A stretch of 64,000 nt of DNA from Devosia rhodophyticola (lineage in GTDB: Bacteria > Pseudomonadota > Alphaproteobacteria > Rhizobiales > Devosiaceae): positions 2,720,001-2,784,000 of the forward strand of contig NZ_CP118247.1 of the NCBI RefSeq assembly GCF_028816475.1. The letters run 5' to 3'. Shown in pieces: positions 8,037 through 17,870 of this stretch (position 1 is the first letter of the stretch; every line of letters starts with the position of its first letter). Position numbers and translations under genes: made by a program. Below the pieces are notes generated by a model. It was not told where the DNA came from. It did no database searches and saw only the letters and a list, made by a program, of their open reading frames with translations.

Positions 8037-8948
8037 TCAGGCTTTCTTCTTGGAGGCCGCCTTGGGCGATGCGGCCTTGCTGGCTTCGAGAGCGGCCTTG
8101 AGTGATGCCTTGGCCGGCGAAGTTTTGGCGGGCGTGGCCTTCGCAGGTGCCTTTGCCTTGCTTTTGGCGGCAGGTTTCGCATCGCCCAGACTTGCCTTGA
8201 GCGCGTCCATCAGATTGATGACGTTGCCGCGTTCGGGAGCGGCGGCGATGATCGGATTATGGCCTTTGAGCTTTTCGCGGATCATGGACATGAGTGCTTG
8301 CTCATACCGGTCCTCATAATCCTTGGGATTGAAGGGTTTTACCTTCTGTTCGATGAGTTTTTCGGCGAGTTCGAGCATTTCGGGATCGGGCTTGCCGACC
8401 GGAATGTTGTCAAAATATTCGGTGGTACCGCGCACTTCATTGGGGTTGCGCAAAGTTGTTACGAACATGCCGTTTTCGCGGGCACCAATAGTAATAACGC
8501 GCTCGCGGCTGGTCATGACCAGTCGGGCAACGGCGACCTTGCCGCTTTTGCGCAAGGCCTCGCGCAGAACAACGAACGTCTCTTCGGCCATGGCGCCGTC
8601 AGGGGCCAGATAGTAGGGCGTATCCTGATAGAGAACATCGACTTCGCTCTCGTCGACGAACGCCTCAATGTTCATCGTGTGGTTGGATTCGATGCGTACT
8701 GCATCCAGATCCTCGTTTTCGATGATAATGTATTGTTTGGGTTCGTACTCATAGCCACGCACCAGATCAGAGCGCTCTACCAGCCCCAGTTCAGGATCGA
8801 CCGGCTTCATGTTGATGCGGTTGTGGGTTTCCTTGTGCAGCTGATTGAAGCTGATGCGCTCCGACGCGCTGGTTGCGGGAAACAGTTTAACTGGACAACT
8901 TACAAGGCTCAGCCTCAGTTGACCCTTCCAACTCGCTCGTGGCGCCAA
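8037..8948 (-). CDS. ku: Ku homodimeric DNA end-binding protein (non-homologous end joining)
   Basis: A 303-residue bacterial Ku. The N-terminal strand WKGQLRLSLVSCPVKLFPAT and the motifs LVRGYEYEPKQYIII, DTPYYLAPDG and NPKDYEDRYEQAL are family hallmarks. The last 45 residues are a lysine/alanine-rich tail ending KKKA, the kind of basic extension that binds DNA beyond the ring. TTG 8948 is the start, with AGGAGG correctly spaced upstream. Ku rings thread onto double-strand ends and recruit LigD, encoded 39 bases upstream on the same strand. Confidence 0.96.
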   Translation of the reverse strand: MAPRASWKGQLRLSLVSCPVKLFPATSASERISFNQLHKETHNRINMKPVDPELGLVERSDLVRGYEYEPKQYIIIENEDLDAVRIESNHTMNIEAFVDESEVDVLYQDTPYYLAPDGAMAEETFVVLREALRKSGKVAVARLVMTSRERVITIGARENGMFVTTLRNPNEVRGTTEYFDNIPVGKPDPEMLELAEKLIEQKVKPFNPKDYEDRYEQALMSMIREKLKGHNPIIAAAPERGNVINLMDALKASLGDAKPAAKSKAKAPAKATPAKTSPAKASLKAALEASKAASPKAASKKKA

Positions 8949-8987
8949 GGCAGCCTCCTGTACGCGAACTCTGCTGAATCATTGGGT

Positions 8988-11420
8988 CTATCCTGGCGTC
9001 AAATCCCGTTCGGACTCATTAATGTCGGCCCAGGGGTCGCCAGAAGTGGTTAATAAACCCGGAAGTGTAGAGTAATTCAGGTCCGATGGAGAGTCTATGG
9101 ACTCCAGATCGCGCCAATCGAGCGGCGTTGAAGCGGGCAGGTGGGGGCGGGCGCGCAAGGAATAGGCCGCTACGGCAGTGGCGCTGCGCGCATTGCGATG
9201 ATAATCAATGAAAATCCGGTTCTTGCGATTGTCGGCGCCCATTGTGGTGACGAAAGTGTCGCGGCCCGTGGTGGCGAGCTTTGTCGCGATGGCGGCGCAG
9301 GCAGAGTGGGTCTGCTTCCAACCCAGTTTTTGGGTAACGGGGACGACAATGTGGACGCCCTTGCCGCCAGAGGTTTTGACAAAAGGCACAAAGCCCATGG
9401 CCTCAAGACCAGCGCGCAGGTGGACGGCGGCGTTGGCTACGTCGCGCCAGGCGATGCCTTCGCCGGGATCAAGATCAAAAATTACGCGGTCGGGTTTGTC
9501 GAGATGGCTCTTATGGGTGCCCCAGGCGTGGAATTCCACGACGCCGAACTGGGCCAGTGCCAAATAGCCCTTGGCGTCCTCAATTGAAATATAGGTCTGC
9601 TTTTCGCCTTCCGAATTCTGGGTGGGAAAAGAGGCAAGGGTTGCGGGCATGCCGGTGAATGGGTGACGCTGGAAGAAACAGTCCTGCGGTTTGCCGGTGG
9701 GGCAACGAAACAGCGACACCGGGCGGCCAAACAAATGGGGCAGCATGAAGTCACCTACGGCAGCGTAATAGACGGCGATTTCGAGCTTGGTGGGGCCGGA
9801 CTTTCCGAACAGGCGCCGGGTGGGATTGGTTACCCAGATGCCGGCCAGATCGGCATCCGAGACGATGCGTTGGCGCGGCGCCGTTGGTGCCGTTGTAAGT
9901 TCGGTCTCGCGCAGACCCTTGAACACGGCGTGACGAAGCATGCCATCGCTGGTGATTGCGGCGTATTGAATGCGCGCCTTGAGCATTGGCTTGACCGGTA
10001 GGATCTCTCTTGGGGCGCCCTCAATCGGATCCTCGATGCGCATCGTGCCCAGCCGATCTGCGAGCGACTTTATAGTGGCGGCATCAAAACCGGTCCCTAC
10101 CTTGCCGCGGTAGATCAAGTCATCACCTACCCATTCGGCCATGGCGAGCGCCCCGATGCCGCCATTGGCCGGACTATCACTATAGCCAGCGATAACGAAA
10201 TCGCCGGTTTTGAGCGCCTTGATTTTGAGCCAGCTCTTGGAGCGCCCATCGGTGTGTTTGCTGTCGGCTCTCTTGGAGACAATGCCCTCCAAACCCAGAT
10301 CGGAGGCATGGTCGAACAGCGGCGTGCCGTCGCCCTCGACGTGATCGCTGAACTGGATGGCCGAGCGAGTATCAATGTGGCCAGATAGGAGTTGGGCAAG
10401 CAGGAGCTTGCGCTTGACCAACGGCACGTTGCGAAGGTCCCAGCCATCAAGATGCAGCAGGTCGAATGCGTAAAACACCAGCTGATTGCCTGCCCCGTTC
10501 GACAGCGCGTCCTGCAATTTTCCGAAGCGGCTGATGCCTTTATCGTCCAGCACGACGATTTCGCCATCTATGACCGCTTCGCGACAATTGAGCTTGGCAA
10601 AGGCCGCCGGGAGGCCGCCGTAACGCTTGGTCCAATCGAGCCCGCCCCGCGTGATAAGGCGGGCGGTGTCGCCTTCAAGAAACGCCAAAGTCCGATAGCC
10701 GTCGAATTTGATCTCGTGCAGCCAATTGCCCTGTCTGGGCGGGGCGTCTGCGGGGGAAGCCAATTGCATCTTGAGAGAAGTCGGGAACGGCTTTTTGACT
10801 GCCCCGACACGTTTGCCCGGCTGGGGTTTGGCTTGCTTTTTGGACGGAGTGGGCGTGGCGACAAGATCTTCGATCAGGCGGCCTGATTTAACGCTTTCGG
10901 GGCGGTCGAGCAGAATATCTCCCTCGATATCCATCGCTTGATCGCGCTCCTTGAAAAGGAGCCAGTTGCTCTTTTCGCCCTCGTTCGGTTTTCCCTTGAG
11001 CCGCGCCAGCATCCAGCCGCCGCGCAGCTTTTCGCCGACCAGTCGGAATTTGAACGCACCATTTTCGAGGTCAATGGCCGGGTCACCCATTGGCGCCCAG
11101 GTGCCGGTGTCCCATACGATCATCGGACCGCCACCATATTCCCCCGCGGGGATTACGCCTTCGAAATCGAGATAATCGACGGGGTGGTCTTCGGTGGCGG
11201 CGGCGAAGCGTTTGTCGGCGGGATTGAGGGACGGGCCTTTTGGCACCGCCCAGCTCTTGAGGACGCCGCCGAGTTCCAGCCTTAAATCATAATGGTCGGC
11301 GGTGGCGGAATGCTTGTGGACGACGAAGCGATTGCTGCCGCCGTCCGACGTTCCGGTGGGCTCCGTCGTTTTGGCAAAGTTGCGTTTGCCCCGGTATTTT
11401 TCAAGTTTGCCATCGGCCAT
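8988..11420 (-). CDS. ligD: multifunctional ATP-dependent DNA ligase LigD (phosphoesterase-ligase-polymerase)
   Basis: An 810-residue LigD with all three domains. The 3'-phosphoesterase (about residues 25-185) has FVVHKHSATADHYDLRLE and VIPAGEYGGG. The ATP-dependent ligase (about 215-520) has the adenylation motif EIKFDGYR with Lys about 238, then DGEIVV and EGIVSKR. The primase/polymerase domain (about 530-800) has FDLDPGEGIAW with metal-binding aspartates, TSGGKGVHIVVP and DYHRNARSATAVAAYS. The order phosphoesterase-ligase-polymerase is the Pseudomonas/rhizobial arrangement, unlike mycobacteria. It heads the repair cluster and works with the adjacent Ku to trim, fill and seal breaks. Confidence 0.96.
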   Translation of the reverse strand: MADGKLEKYRGKRNFAKTTEPTGTSDGGSNRFVVHKHSATADHYDLRLELGGVLKSWAVPKGPSLNPADKRFAAATEDHPVDYLDFEGVIPAGEYGGGPMIVWDTGTWAPMGDPAIDLENGAFKFRLVGEKLRGGWMLARLKGKPNEGEKSNWLLFKERDQAMDIEGDILLDRPESVKSGRLIEDLVATPTPSKKQAKPQPGKRVGAVKKPFPTSLKMQLASPADAPPRQGNWLHEIKFDGYRTLAFLEGDTARLITRGGLDWTKRYGGLPAAFAKLNCREAVIDGEIVVLDDKGISRFGKLQDALSNGAGNQLVFYAFDLLHLDGWDLRNVPLVKRKLLLAQLLSGHIDTRSAIQFSDHVEGDGTPLFDHASDLGLEGIVSKRADSKHTDGRSKSWLKIKALKTGDFVIAGYSDSPANGGIGALAMAEWVGDDLIYRGKVGTGFDAATIKSLADRLGTMRIEDPIEGAPREILPVKPMLKARIQYAAITSDGMLRHAVFKGLRETELTTAPTAPRQRIVSDADLAGIWVTNPTRRLFGKSGPTKLEIAVYYAAVGDFMLPHLFGRPVSLFRCPTGKPQDCFFQRHPFTGMPATLASFPTQNSEGEKQTYISIEDAKGYLALAQFGVVEFHAWGTHKSHLDKPDRVIFDLDPGEGIAWRDVANAAVHLRAGLEAMGFVPFVKTSGGKGVHIVVPVTQKLGWKQTHSACAAIATKLATTGRDTFVTTMGADNRKNRIFIDYHRNARSATAVAAYSLRARPHLPASTPLDWRDLESIDSPSDLNYSTLPGLLTTSGDPWADINESERDLTPG

Positions 11421-11481
11421 GGAAGAAATCTAACCCGGATTTGTCAGAACGCCAGTGGGGAAATCGTGTGCATGGCGGGCG

Positions 11482-11797
11482 GAGCATTTTGTCAATTTTC
11501 ACAAGCAGGACATGAATGACGTCAGCATTGGATGGACAAACAGGTCCATTTGAATGTCGGCCAGTTCCTTTTGGGCGTGGCTGCGCTGGGCATTGATGCG
11601 GCCCGATGGAAGGTATCGAGGTCAAGATTCTGGACGAAGAATTTGGCCTGCGGGAAAAGGGTCTTTCAAGCCTTGTGGTGGTTCCCATCGGCTATCGCGA
11701 TGCAGCCGCCGATTTCAATGCAGCCCTGCCGAAATCGCGTCTGACCTATGCCGATAGCGACGCCACGAAACCGACAGCCAGAATCGCCAATGGATAG
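11482..11797 (+). pseudogene. NfsB-like nitroreductase, 3' remnant
   Basis: Only the C-terminal third of an oxygen-insensitive NAD(P)H nitroreductase survives, spread over three frames. EHFVNFHKQDMND starts at 11482, [23 protein letters not shown] at about 11529, and [19 protein letters not shown] from 11606, ending PKSRLTY and a stop at 11797. These blocks are collinear with NfsB. At least two frameshifts separate them and no N-terminal FMN-binding half is visible; ligD occupies that sequence. This is decayed DNA rather than a read error. Confidence 0.72.
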
Positions 11798-11911
11798 CGG
11801 GAAGTGTCAGCAGCAAAACCGCACAACCGCCTAGCGGCCACGCTAGAAGACCGAGCCTGTATTTTTGAGGTCGAAGCGGTTCATTGCGAAGCCCTGGCGG
11901 CGCATTTGAGC

Positions 11912-12205
11912 ATGGATCAAGAGCATTATGGCGCTATCAAGTTAGCTGGCGACTTGGCCGGATAGCTCAATGGTGGCGACATCGCGTGCCAGGGTCGCGG
12001 CGTCGAAATTCCATTTCCGCAGCGCGATTTTCACATCCGCTCGGGCAAGTTGCCGGTCAAAATTACCGAGCAAGCCCGCAAAAAAACGTCGCGGGGGGCG
12101 GGCGTGAGCCGACACAGGGTTGTCTTGTCGGGACCAACAAAAATGTCGGTCGCGGACATCCTGGACATCACTGGGTGTTCCAATTTCTACAAAATCAATT
12201 GGTAA
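11912..12205 (+). pseudogene. possible STAS (anti-anti-sigma-like) domain remnant
   Basis: One frame reads MDQEHYGAIKLAGDLAG, then an in-frame TAG at 11963, then continues through SGKLPVKITEQARK and VVLSGPTKMSVADILDITG to a TAA at 12203. The beginning, the KITEQARK helix and the final DILDITGCSNFYKIN segment fall where STAS domains have their first strand, helix and last helix, in a region of the right length (about 97 codons). The middle is poorly conserved and there is no credible ribosome-binding site. Tentative. Confidence 0.35.
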
Positions 12206-12274
12206 TAGCCCTGAACACCCTGCCTCCAATGCCGACAATGTCCGCTACCGGGTCTGGAACGCCTGCTTTATTTT
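12206..12274. other. short spacer after degenerate region 11.4-12.2 kb
   Basis: The 850-bp stretch between ligD and the ABC ATPase gene holds only the two remnants listed. The open frames 11884-12420 (+) and 11942-12238 (-) have no recognisable protein features and no ribosome-binding sites. No RNA gene is seen. Confidence 0.5.
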
Positions 12275-13378
12275 CTATTTCAGATAGGCATCGCGCCAGT
12301 TTTCCGAGGCGCCGATTGCCAGGCCTGTTGCGTCGAACAGATGCACAAAATCTTCATGGAAGCCTATACTCAGCGTATCACCCGATTGCGTACCGCGAAT
12401 GCCGGTCAGGGCTGCGGTGAAGGGTTCTCCAGATTTCAGCGCCGTGTGGATGATGGTCTGCGATCCCAGCACCTCGGTAGTCTCGACCTGAACCTCCAAC
12501 GGTCCATCGCCGGCATGGCTATGCTCAGGCCGGATCCCCAGCGTAACCGGACTGCCGTCCGCAAGCGCGATCTGACGCCCCGGTAGTGGAATTTTGGTGC
12601 CGTCGGCAAGCGTCACGGCGAGCCTGTTATCAACCCGCTGGACTGTGCCGTTCAGCATGTTCATTGGCGGCGCGCCAAGAAATTTGGCGACGAAGGCATT
12701 CTGCGGCCTGGCATAGAGTTCGACGGGCGAACCAACCTGCTCGACCTGTCCCTCACTGAGCACCACAATCGTATCGGCCATGGTCATGGCCTCCACTTGA
12801 TCGTGTGTCACATAGATCATCGTCGATCCGAGCCGCTTGTGCAGACTGATGAGTTCGCCGCGCATCGTCACCCGGAGTTCCGCATCGAGATTGCTCAGCG
12901 GTTCGTCGAACAGGAAAGCCCTGGGCTCCTTGACGATTGCCCGACCGATGGCGACGCGCTGGCTCTGCCCGCCGGAAAGCTGGTTTGTCCGTCGTGCCAA
13001 CAAATGTTCGATCTGGAGAATATTGGCGGCCTTGGCCACCCGTGCCGCGATCTCGTCCTTGGGTAATCGCTGGTTCTCCAGGCCAAACCGCAAATTTTCG
13101 GCCACGCTCATATGCGGGTAGAGCGCATAGGACTGAAAAACCATGGCCATACCGCGCGCCGAAGGCAATAAATGGTCGCAGCGCTGGCCGTCAATGTGTA
13201 CCTCGCCTCCGCTTACCTCTTCGAGCCCCGCCATCATGCGCAGCAGCGTAGATTTTCCACAGCCGGAGGGACCAACGAAGACGGTGAACGAGCCCTCATG
13301 AATGGCGAGATTGATGCCATGGATCACCTCCAGGCCCTGGAAGCTCTTGGTGACCGACTTGAGTTCGATTTCGGCCAT
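12275..13378 (-). CDS. carbohydrate ABC transporter ATP-binding protein (UgpC/MsmK type)
   Basis: A 367-residue sugar-type ABC ATPase: Walker A GPSGCGKST (about residues 37-45), Q-loop VFQSYALYPHM, signature LSGGQSQRVAIGRA, Walker B FLFDEPLSNLDAELR and switch VTHDQVEA. The C-terminal 120 residues form the MalK-like OB/TOBE regulatory domain (LGIRPEH, VEVLGSQTIIHTAL region). It energises the two permeases and solute-binding protein encoded upstream. The start overlaps the stop of the glycosidase gene (TGATG), so it is the last gene of the LacI-controlled operon. It may also serve other sugar importers lacking an ATPase. Confidence 0.93.
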   Translation of the reverse strand: MAEIELKSVTKSFQGLEVIHGINLAIHEGSFTVFVGPSGCGKSTLLRMMAGLEEVSGGEVHIDGQRCDHLLPSARGMAMVFQSYALYPHMSVAENLRFGLENQRLPKDEIAARVAKAANILQIEHLLARRTNQLSGGQSQRVAIGRAIVKEPRAFLFDEPLSNLDAELRVTMRGELISLHKRLGSTMIYVTHDQVEAMTMADTIVVLSEGQVEQVGSPVELYARPQNAFVAKFLGAPPMNMLNGTVQRVDNRLAVTLADGTKIPLPGRQIALADGSPVTLGIRPEHSHAGDGPLEVQVETTEVLGSQTIIHTALKSGEPFTAALTGIRGTQSGDTLSIGFHEDFVHLFDATGLAIGASENWRDAYLK

Positions 13379-15961
13379 CAGGACACCTCGAATGCGATGC
13401 TGTCACCGGCCTTGAGAGCAATGACATCGGCATGGCTTCGGCCATCGACGATGATCTCATTGGCAGCAAGGGTGCCGCCATCGACCGACAAATTGATGGC
13501 GTCGCCAACCTTGGTCAATGTGCCAAATCCCGTGCCTGCTGACCAGAACAGGCTGTAGTCGCCGTCCGCTTTGGGTGCAAAGCTCAAGCGACCCGCCACG
13601 AAGTCTGCGGAAAGTCCCGAATACGCATTTACCAACTGCCAAGCGGACATTGAGCGGGCATAGTAGGAGCCGCATTCGATATTGTTCCAAGGGTTGCGGC
13701 GGGCGCCATCATAACGGTCGCGGGCGGCACGGACGATATCCAGTCCCTCCTCGACAAGACCCTGCATGATCATGTGCGAAGCCGACATATATTCGACACC
13801 CGTCCATACCTCCTCTGCATAGGGGGCGGCCACCATCGGCTGACGGATGCCCGCTGGATAGGTGGCGATCAATAGACCACCTTCGCCTTCATAGGCATAA
13901 TTGCGGCAGGGGTTGAAATGATTGGTCAGCGTCGTTCGGAAATTATTGCCATGAACAGATTTGAGTGCGGTCTTTACCTTGCTGGCATCAAGAAACCCGC
14001 CAAGTCCGGCAACTTCGGCATGCCATTGTCCTAGAATCTGGTCTGATATGCAGCCCTCGCCCATCTGATATTTGAGTTCGGAAAATTCATCCGACCAATA
14101 GGTCTCCATGATGCCGTCGGCCAGAACCCCGGCGTTGCGGCCCACATCGAATGGGGTCAGCACGGATCTGTCGGACAGGTCGATCTTCTGGATGAACCAG
14201 CTTCCATTGAACAGTTCACTATTGATAAAGTCGGCACCGGCCTTGCCCATGCGGTCGGTCTTCTCGGCCAGCGCATCGTCACCCATTGCCCTGGCCATCT
14301 CGGCGGTGGCCAGCAAGGCAGCCACATACATCGAATTGAGCCATGAATTGGGTTCGAAAAGCTCCATGTCGAGCGTCTGATGCTGGCGGCCGGAGAGAAT
14401 GCCGGTCTGATCGGGGTCCCAGCGATCCTGGTTCTCCGGGCTCCAGGCATATTCAATGGCGCGCTTGAGTTGTGGCCAGTAGCGGCCGAGCCAGGCGCTG
14501 TCACCCGAGAGTTTCCAGTCGCGATAGGTCTTGATGATGGCACCGAAATGCCCGTCGGCGCAGGGACCGATGACGTCGAATCCGGAGCCAAGCGGTAATT
14601 TTTGTCGGAACGTCAGCCCGCCACTGGGCAGCATATTATAGGTGAGTTCGGTCTCGCGCAAAGTCCGCTCGATCGCGGGAAAAAGATGCGGAAGGGCTTG
14701 CTGGTAGTTCCAGACATGGGTACACGACCCCTCGCATGACCCGTCATGTGTATGCTGTCCCTCCCAGGCCCACAATTGACCCTGTTCGAGCCGGATCACC
14801 GTTGCGGTCCGAAGCAGGGCGAGCGTTGCACTGGCCGCATACTTGATTTCGGCGGGCAGGGTGGTGCCAAAAAAGCTGTCGCGGAACGCAACAGTGGCCT
14901 CAGTCAGCGTGTCCCAGCGGGTTAGCGCATCGGTGGCACAGGTCAGCGAGTCCGACCATTGCGTGGAATAATAATTGGTCCAGCTCGGCGTCGCCCGATC
15001 GGGGATTTCGCCATCGGGCTTGGGCCGGAACGCCCAGTATATGTCACCCTTGGGAAAGCTCCAGGAGATGACAAAGCGCACCGTCTTTCGCCCGCCAGCC
15101 GGCACGGTGATGCGCGCGCCAAGCGTGGCGTGTTCGGGTTGCTTACTCATATGCTTGCTGGCGCGCGGCTGGTCATAGTGCCGTTGTGGCAACCTGCCAG
15201 CGCGCGCGAATTCTTTCCAGAATACCGCCAGATCGTCGAACCACTGGCCGCGGAAATGATGGTCGATATGATCGACGTCATCCGCGTCGGTGGCAATGGT
15301 AAGGTCGCCACGCTGCGTTTCGGGCAGATCATTATCGGTCGAGGTGAGATGCAGTGAACTGATGCCGCCCTCCTGCCGGAACGTGTGGCGTCCGCTATTG
15401 GAGCCGTCATTGCCCAACGTTCCCGCCAGCGTATAGGTAAGCTCGTCGGCGGTGTCGTTGACCACCTCGAACTGGAACATGCCAACTGGCATGGACGAGA
15501 TCCCGGTCATTGTGCGGAATAAACGGCGACAATGCCGTCATTCGTACCCCGCCTGGAAACTGGCTATCTGAAAATACCAGGTCGGCGGTGGGAAAGCGGC
15601 CGTAGAAATCGACCTTGTCGAAATGGGGTACCCCTGCCAGCGTCTGTCGGTTTGCGCCATGGCCAAAACCATCGAACATCTTGCGCATGCCTGGCGCGCC
15701 CGTCGGGTTGAGATCATAGGGACCATTGAGCACCCGGGCGTCGACAAGTTCACCTTTCTTCTCTGCCTTAATGGCGAAGTGTGAATAGCCATTATAATCC
15801 TGCAATGCTGGCCGGTTGCGGATGGACCAGTCGATCAGCCTGCCGCTGCCCGAGATCGAAAACCCGCCTGAACCAATACCGCCGAGAGGAAAGGCGAGGT
15901 ATTTGGTGCGTTCGCCCGAATAGTGAAACGTGTCATCAACGGCGCGTAGATCATCCCACAT
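13378..15961 (-). pseudogene. GH116 / GBA2-type (non-lysosomal glucosylceramidase-like) glycosidase, frameshifted
   Basis: Two overlapping frames encode one protein of about 860 residues. 15961 to about 15498 gives the N-terminal beta domain (FPLGGIGSGGFSISGSGRL, ALSPFIPHNDRD). About 15496 to 13378 gives the rest of that domain (SSMPVGMFQFEVVNDTADE) and the alpha/alpha barrel, with CTHVWNYQQALPHLFP, FEPNSWLNSMYVAAL, GCISDQILGQW and AYEGEGGLL. These match GH116, retaining enzymes on beta-glucosides, xylosides or glucosylceramide. One extra base in GGGATCTCG near 15496-15500 breaks the frame between NDRD and SSMP. It sits between the permeases and ATPase, so it is probably intracellular, acting on the imported glycoside. 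A real mutation and a read error are both possible. Confidence 0.85.
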
Positions 15962-15981
15962 GAGTCAAATATCCTTAAAGT

Positions 15982-16833
15982 TCAATTTTTGATGCCACTC
16001 ATTGTGATGCCTTCGATCACGAATTTCTGGGCGATGAGGAAAAGCAGAACAACCGGCAGGATCGACAGGCTCATGGCGGCCATCACCACTGAAAGATTGC
16101 CCGCGCCCAGATAGCCGCGCAGCACGTCCATCGCCAGCGGCAGGGTCATCTGGTCCTGCTTGCCGAGCAATACCTTGGCCTGGAAATAGTAGTTCCAGGT
16201 CTGGGTAAAGGTGATGATGCCAAGCGCAGACAATGCTGGCCGCAATTGGGGGAGCGAAATTCGCCAGAAGATCTTGATATAACCGGCGCCATCCATCAGC
16301 GCCGCTTCTTCCAGGGCCTTGGGCTGACTGACCATGAATTGTCGCATCAGGAACACGCCAAAACTCGAGGTCAAATACATCAGCGCCAACCCCATAGGCT
16401 GGTTGACCAGACCGGTGCGCGCATAGCCAAGATAGATCGGCAGGATGGTGACCTGCGCGGGAAACATCAATCCGACCAGCAAAATGAAGAACATCGCATC
16501 GCGACCGCGAAACTTGAGCCGGGAGAATGCGAACGCGGCGAGTGAGCATGTGATCAACTGGCCAATAGTCACTACGACGGCGATCATCACCGAATTGGCA
16601 TAAATCCTGATGAAGGGCACCTTGGAATTCAGCACCGCCCAGTAATTGGTAAGGTCAAGACTGGGCGGCAGGAAGCTCGGAGGCATCTTGTAGGCATCCG
16701 ACACCGAGCGGAATGACATCGAGAACAACCACAGAAATGGCAGCAACATGCCGATGGCCAGCAGCATCATGCACGCGATGATGGCCCAGTCTATTATGCG
16801 CTTGGCGGAGCGTGTCTGCATCATTGTGTTCAT
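15982..16833 (-). CDS. carbohydrate ABC transporter permease (MalG/UgpE type)
   Basis: A 283-residue inner-membrane permease with six hydrophobic segments. It has the EAA loop EEAALMDGAGYIKIFWRISLP (about residues 195-215), which docks on the ATPase. ATG 16833 overlaps the upstream permease stop by four bases (ATGA), so longer upstream frames are rejected. It forms the heterodimeric channel with the preceding permease. Confidence 0.92.
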   Translation of the reverse strand: MNTMMQTRSAKRIIDWAIIACMMLLAIGMLLPFLWLFSMSFRSVSDAYKMPPSFLPPSLDLTNYWAVLNSKVPFIRIYANSVMIAVVVTIGQLITCSLAAFAFSRLKFRGRDAMFFILLVGLMFPAQVTILPIYLGYARTGLVNQPMGLALMYLTSSFGVFLMRQFMVSQPKALEEAALMDGAGYIKIFWRISLPQLRPALSALGIITFTQTWNYYFQAKVLLGKQDQMTLPLAMDVLRGYLGAGNLSVVMAAMSLSILPVVLLFLIAQKFVIEGITMSGIKN

Positions 16834-17741
16834 TGTTGAACCCACCGACGGGAGAGGAGCTGTTGGATTGCGGTGATGACCAGGATGATCGCGGTCATGA
16901 CCACCGAGATTGCGGCGGCGTAACCGATCTGGAAGCTGCCAAAACCCTCCTCGACGATCAGGATCGACAGCGACCGGGTCGTGTCGCCAGGTCCGCCCTG
17001 AGTCAGGATGACGATCGATTCGTAGACCTGCAGCGCGCCGATCGAGGCATAGACAATGCAGAAAAACACGACCGGCGATATATAGGGCAGGGTGATGCGC
17101 ACGAATTGTCGCCATGCAGGCGTCCCGTCCATCACCGCCGCTTCGATAATCGCCTTCGGCACCCCCTGCAAGGCGGCGATAAAGATGATCATGAAGAACC
17201 CGGTATTTTTCCAGACATCCATGATGATGATCGAGGTCATCGCCTGGTCGGCATCAGTCAGCCAACGCACGCCTGGCAGGCCGATCAGCCGCAGATAATA
17301 GTTTATGACGCCCAGATCATCGCCATAGAGGTAACTCCAGACGATCGAGACGAATGCCGCCGCGATGATGACCGGCAAGAAAAACGACAATCGAAAGAAA
17401 TAGAGCAGCCAGCTTGGCATCATTCTGTTCAGCGCAATCGCCAGGACGAGCCCGATGGCAACGTTGAATGTTACCGCAAAGAAGGTGAAGCGCAGCGTGT
17501 TCGACAGGATCTGGAGCGACCGTCGATCTGAAAAAAACCGGGCAAAATTGTCGAATCCTACCCAATGCGAGCCCAACATGGGATCGAAATAGGCAAAGGC
17601 GAGAATGCATGTGACGACAACGGGCGCCAGCACGAAGGTCAGATAGAGCACTGCAGTTGGCAGCACGAAGAGATATCCCGTGCGGGCCTGCGCTCGGCTC
17701 AATTCCGAGGGGCGGTTTCTTGAAACGTCGATGGCTGTCAT
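16830..17741 (-). CDS. carbohydrate ABC transporter permease (MalF/UgpA type)
   Basis: A 303-residue permease with six predicted membrane helices and the EAA motif IEAAVMDGTPAWRQFVRITLP at about residues 205-225. ATG 17741 is preferred over an in-frame TTG six codons upstream. It lies 130 bp after the solute-binding protein gene, separated by a strong hairpin, and overlaps the second permease by four bases. It forms the translocation pore together with that partner. Substrate probably a glucoside or oligosaccharide, inferred from the linked GH116 gene. Confidence 0.92.
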   Translation of the reverse strand: MTAIDVSRNRPSELSRAQARTGYLFVLPTAVLYLTFVLAPVVVTCILAFAYFDPMLGSHWVGFDNFARFFSDRRSLQILSNTLRFTFFAVTFNVAIGLVLAIALNRMMPSWLLYFFRLSFFLPVIIAAAFVSIVWSYLYGDDLGVINYYLRLIGLPGVRWLTDADQAMTSIIIMDVWKNTGFFMIIFIAALQGVPKAIIEAAVMDGTPAWRQFVRITLPYISPVVFFCIVYASIGALQVYESIVILTQGGPGDTTRSLSILIVEEGFGSFQIGYAAAISVVMTAIILVITAIQQLLSRRWVQQ

Positions 17742-17818
17742 GATCCGGGGTCCGCACAAAACGCTGTATCAGCCTTCCGCCTCAACAGACGCGGTAAGCA
17801 ATGTTGTTATTGTGGAGG

Positions 17819-17859
17819 CCCGTCCGGGCGACGCAGCCGAGGCTGCGGGTCCGGACGGG
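17819..17859 (-). terminator. intercistronic hairpin downstream of the solute-binding protein gene
   Basis: CCCGTCCGG (17819-17827) pairs perfectly with CCGGACGGG (17851-17859). A second nested stem, GCAGCC/GGCTGC (17833-17838 and 17841-17846), closes inside it. No U-run follows, so it is more likely an RNA-stabilising or partial attenuating structure than a full terminator. It would raise the binding-protein:permease ratio, as usual for such operons. Confidence 0.7.
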
Positions 17860-17870
17860 TGGGAGAGTTC

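Noticed and set aside
11884-12420. 178-codon plus-strand open frame
   Set aside because: It runs into the ABC ATPase gene antisense, has no family similarity and no ribosome-binding site; the STAS-like frame in the same DNA is a better explanation.
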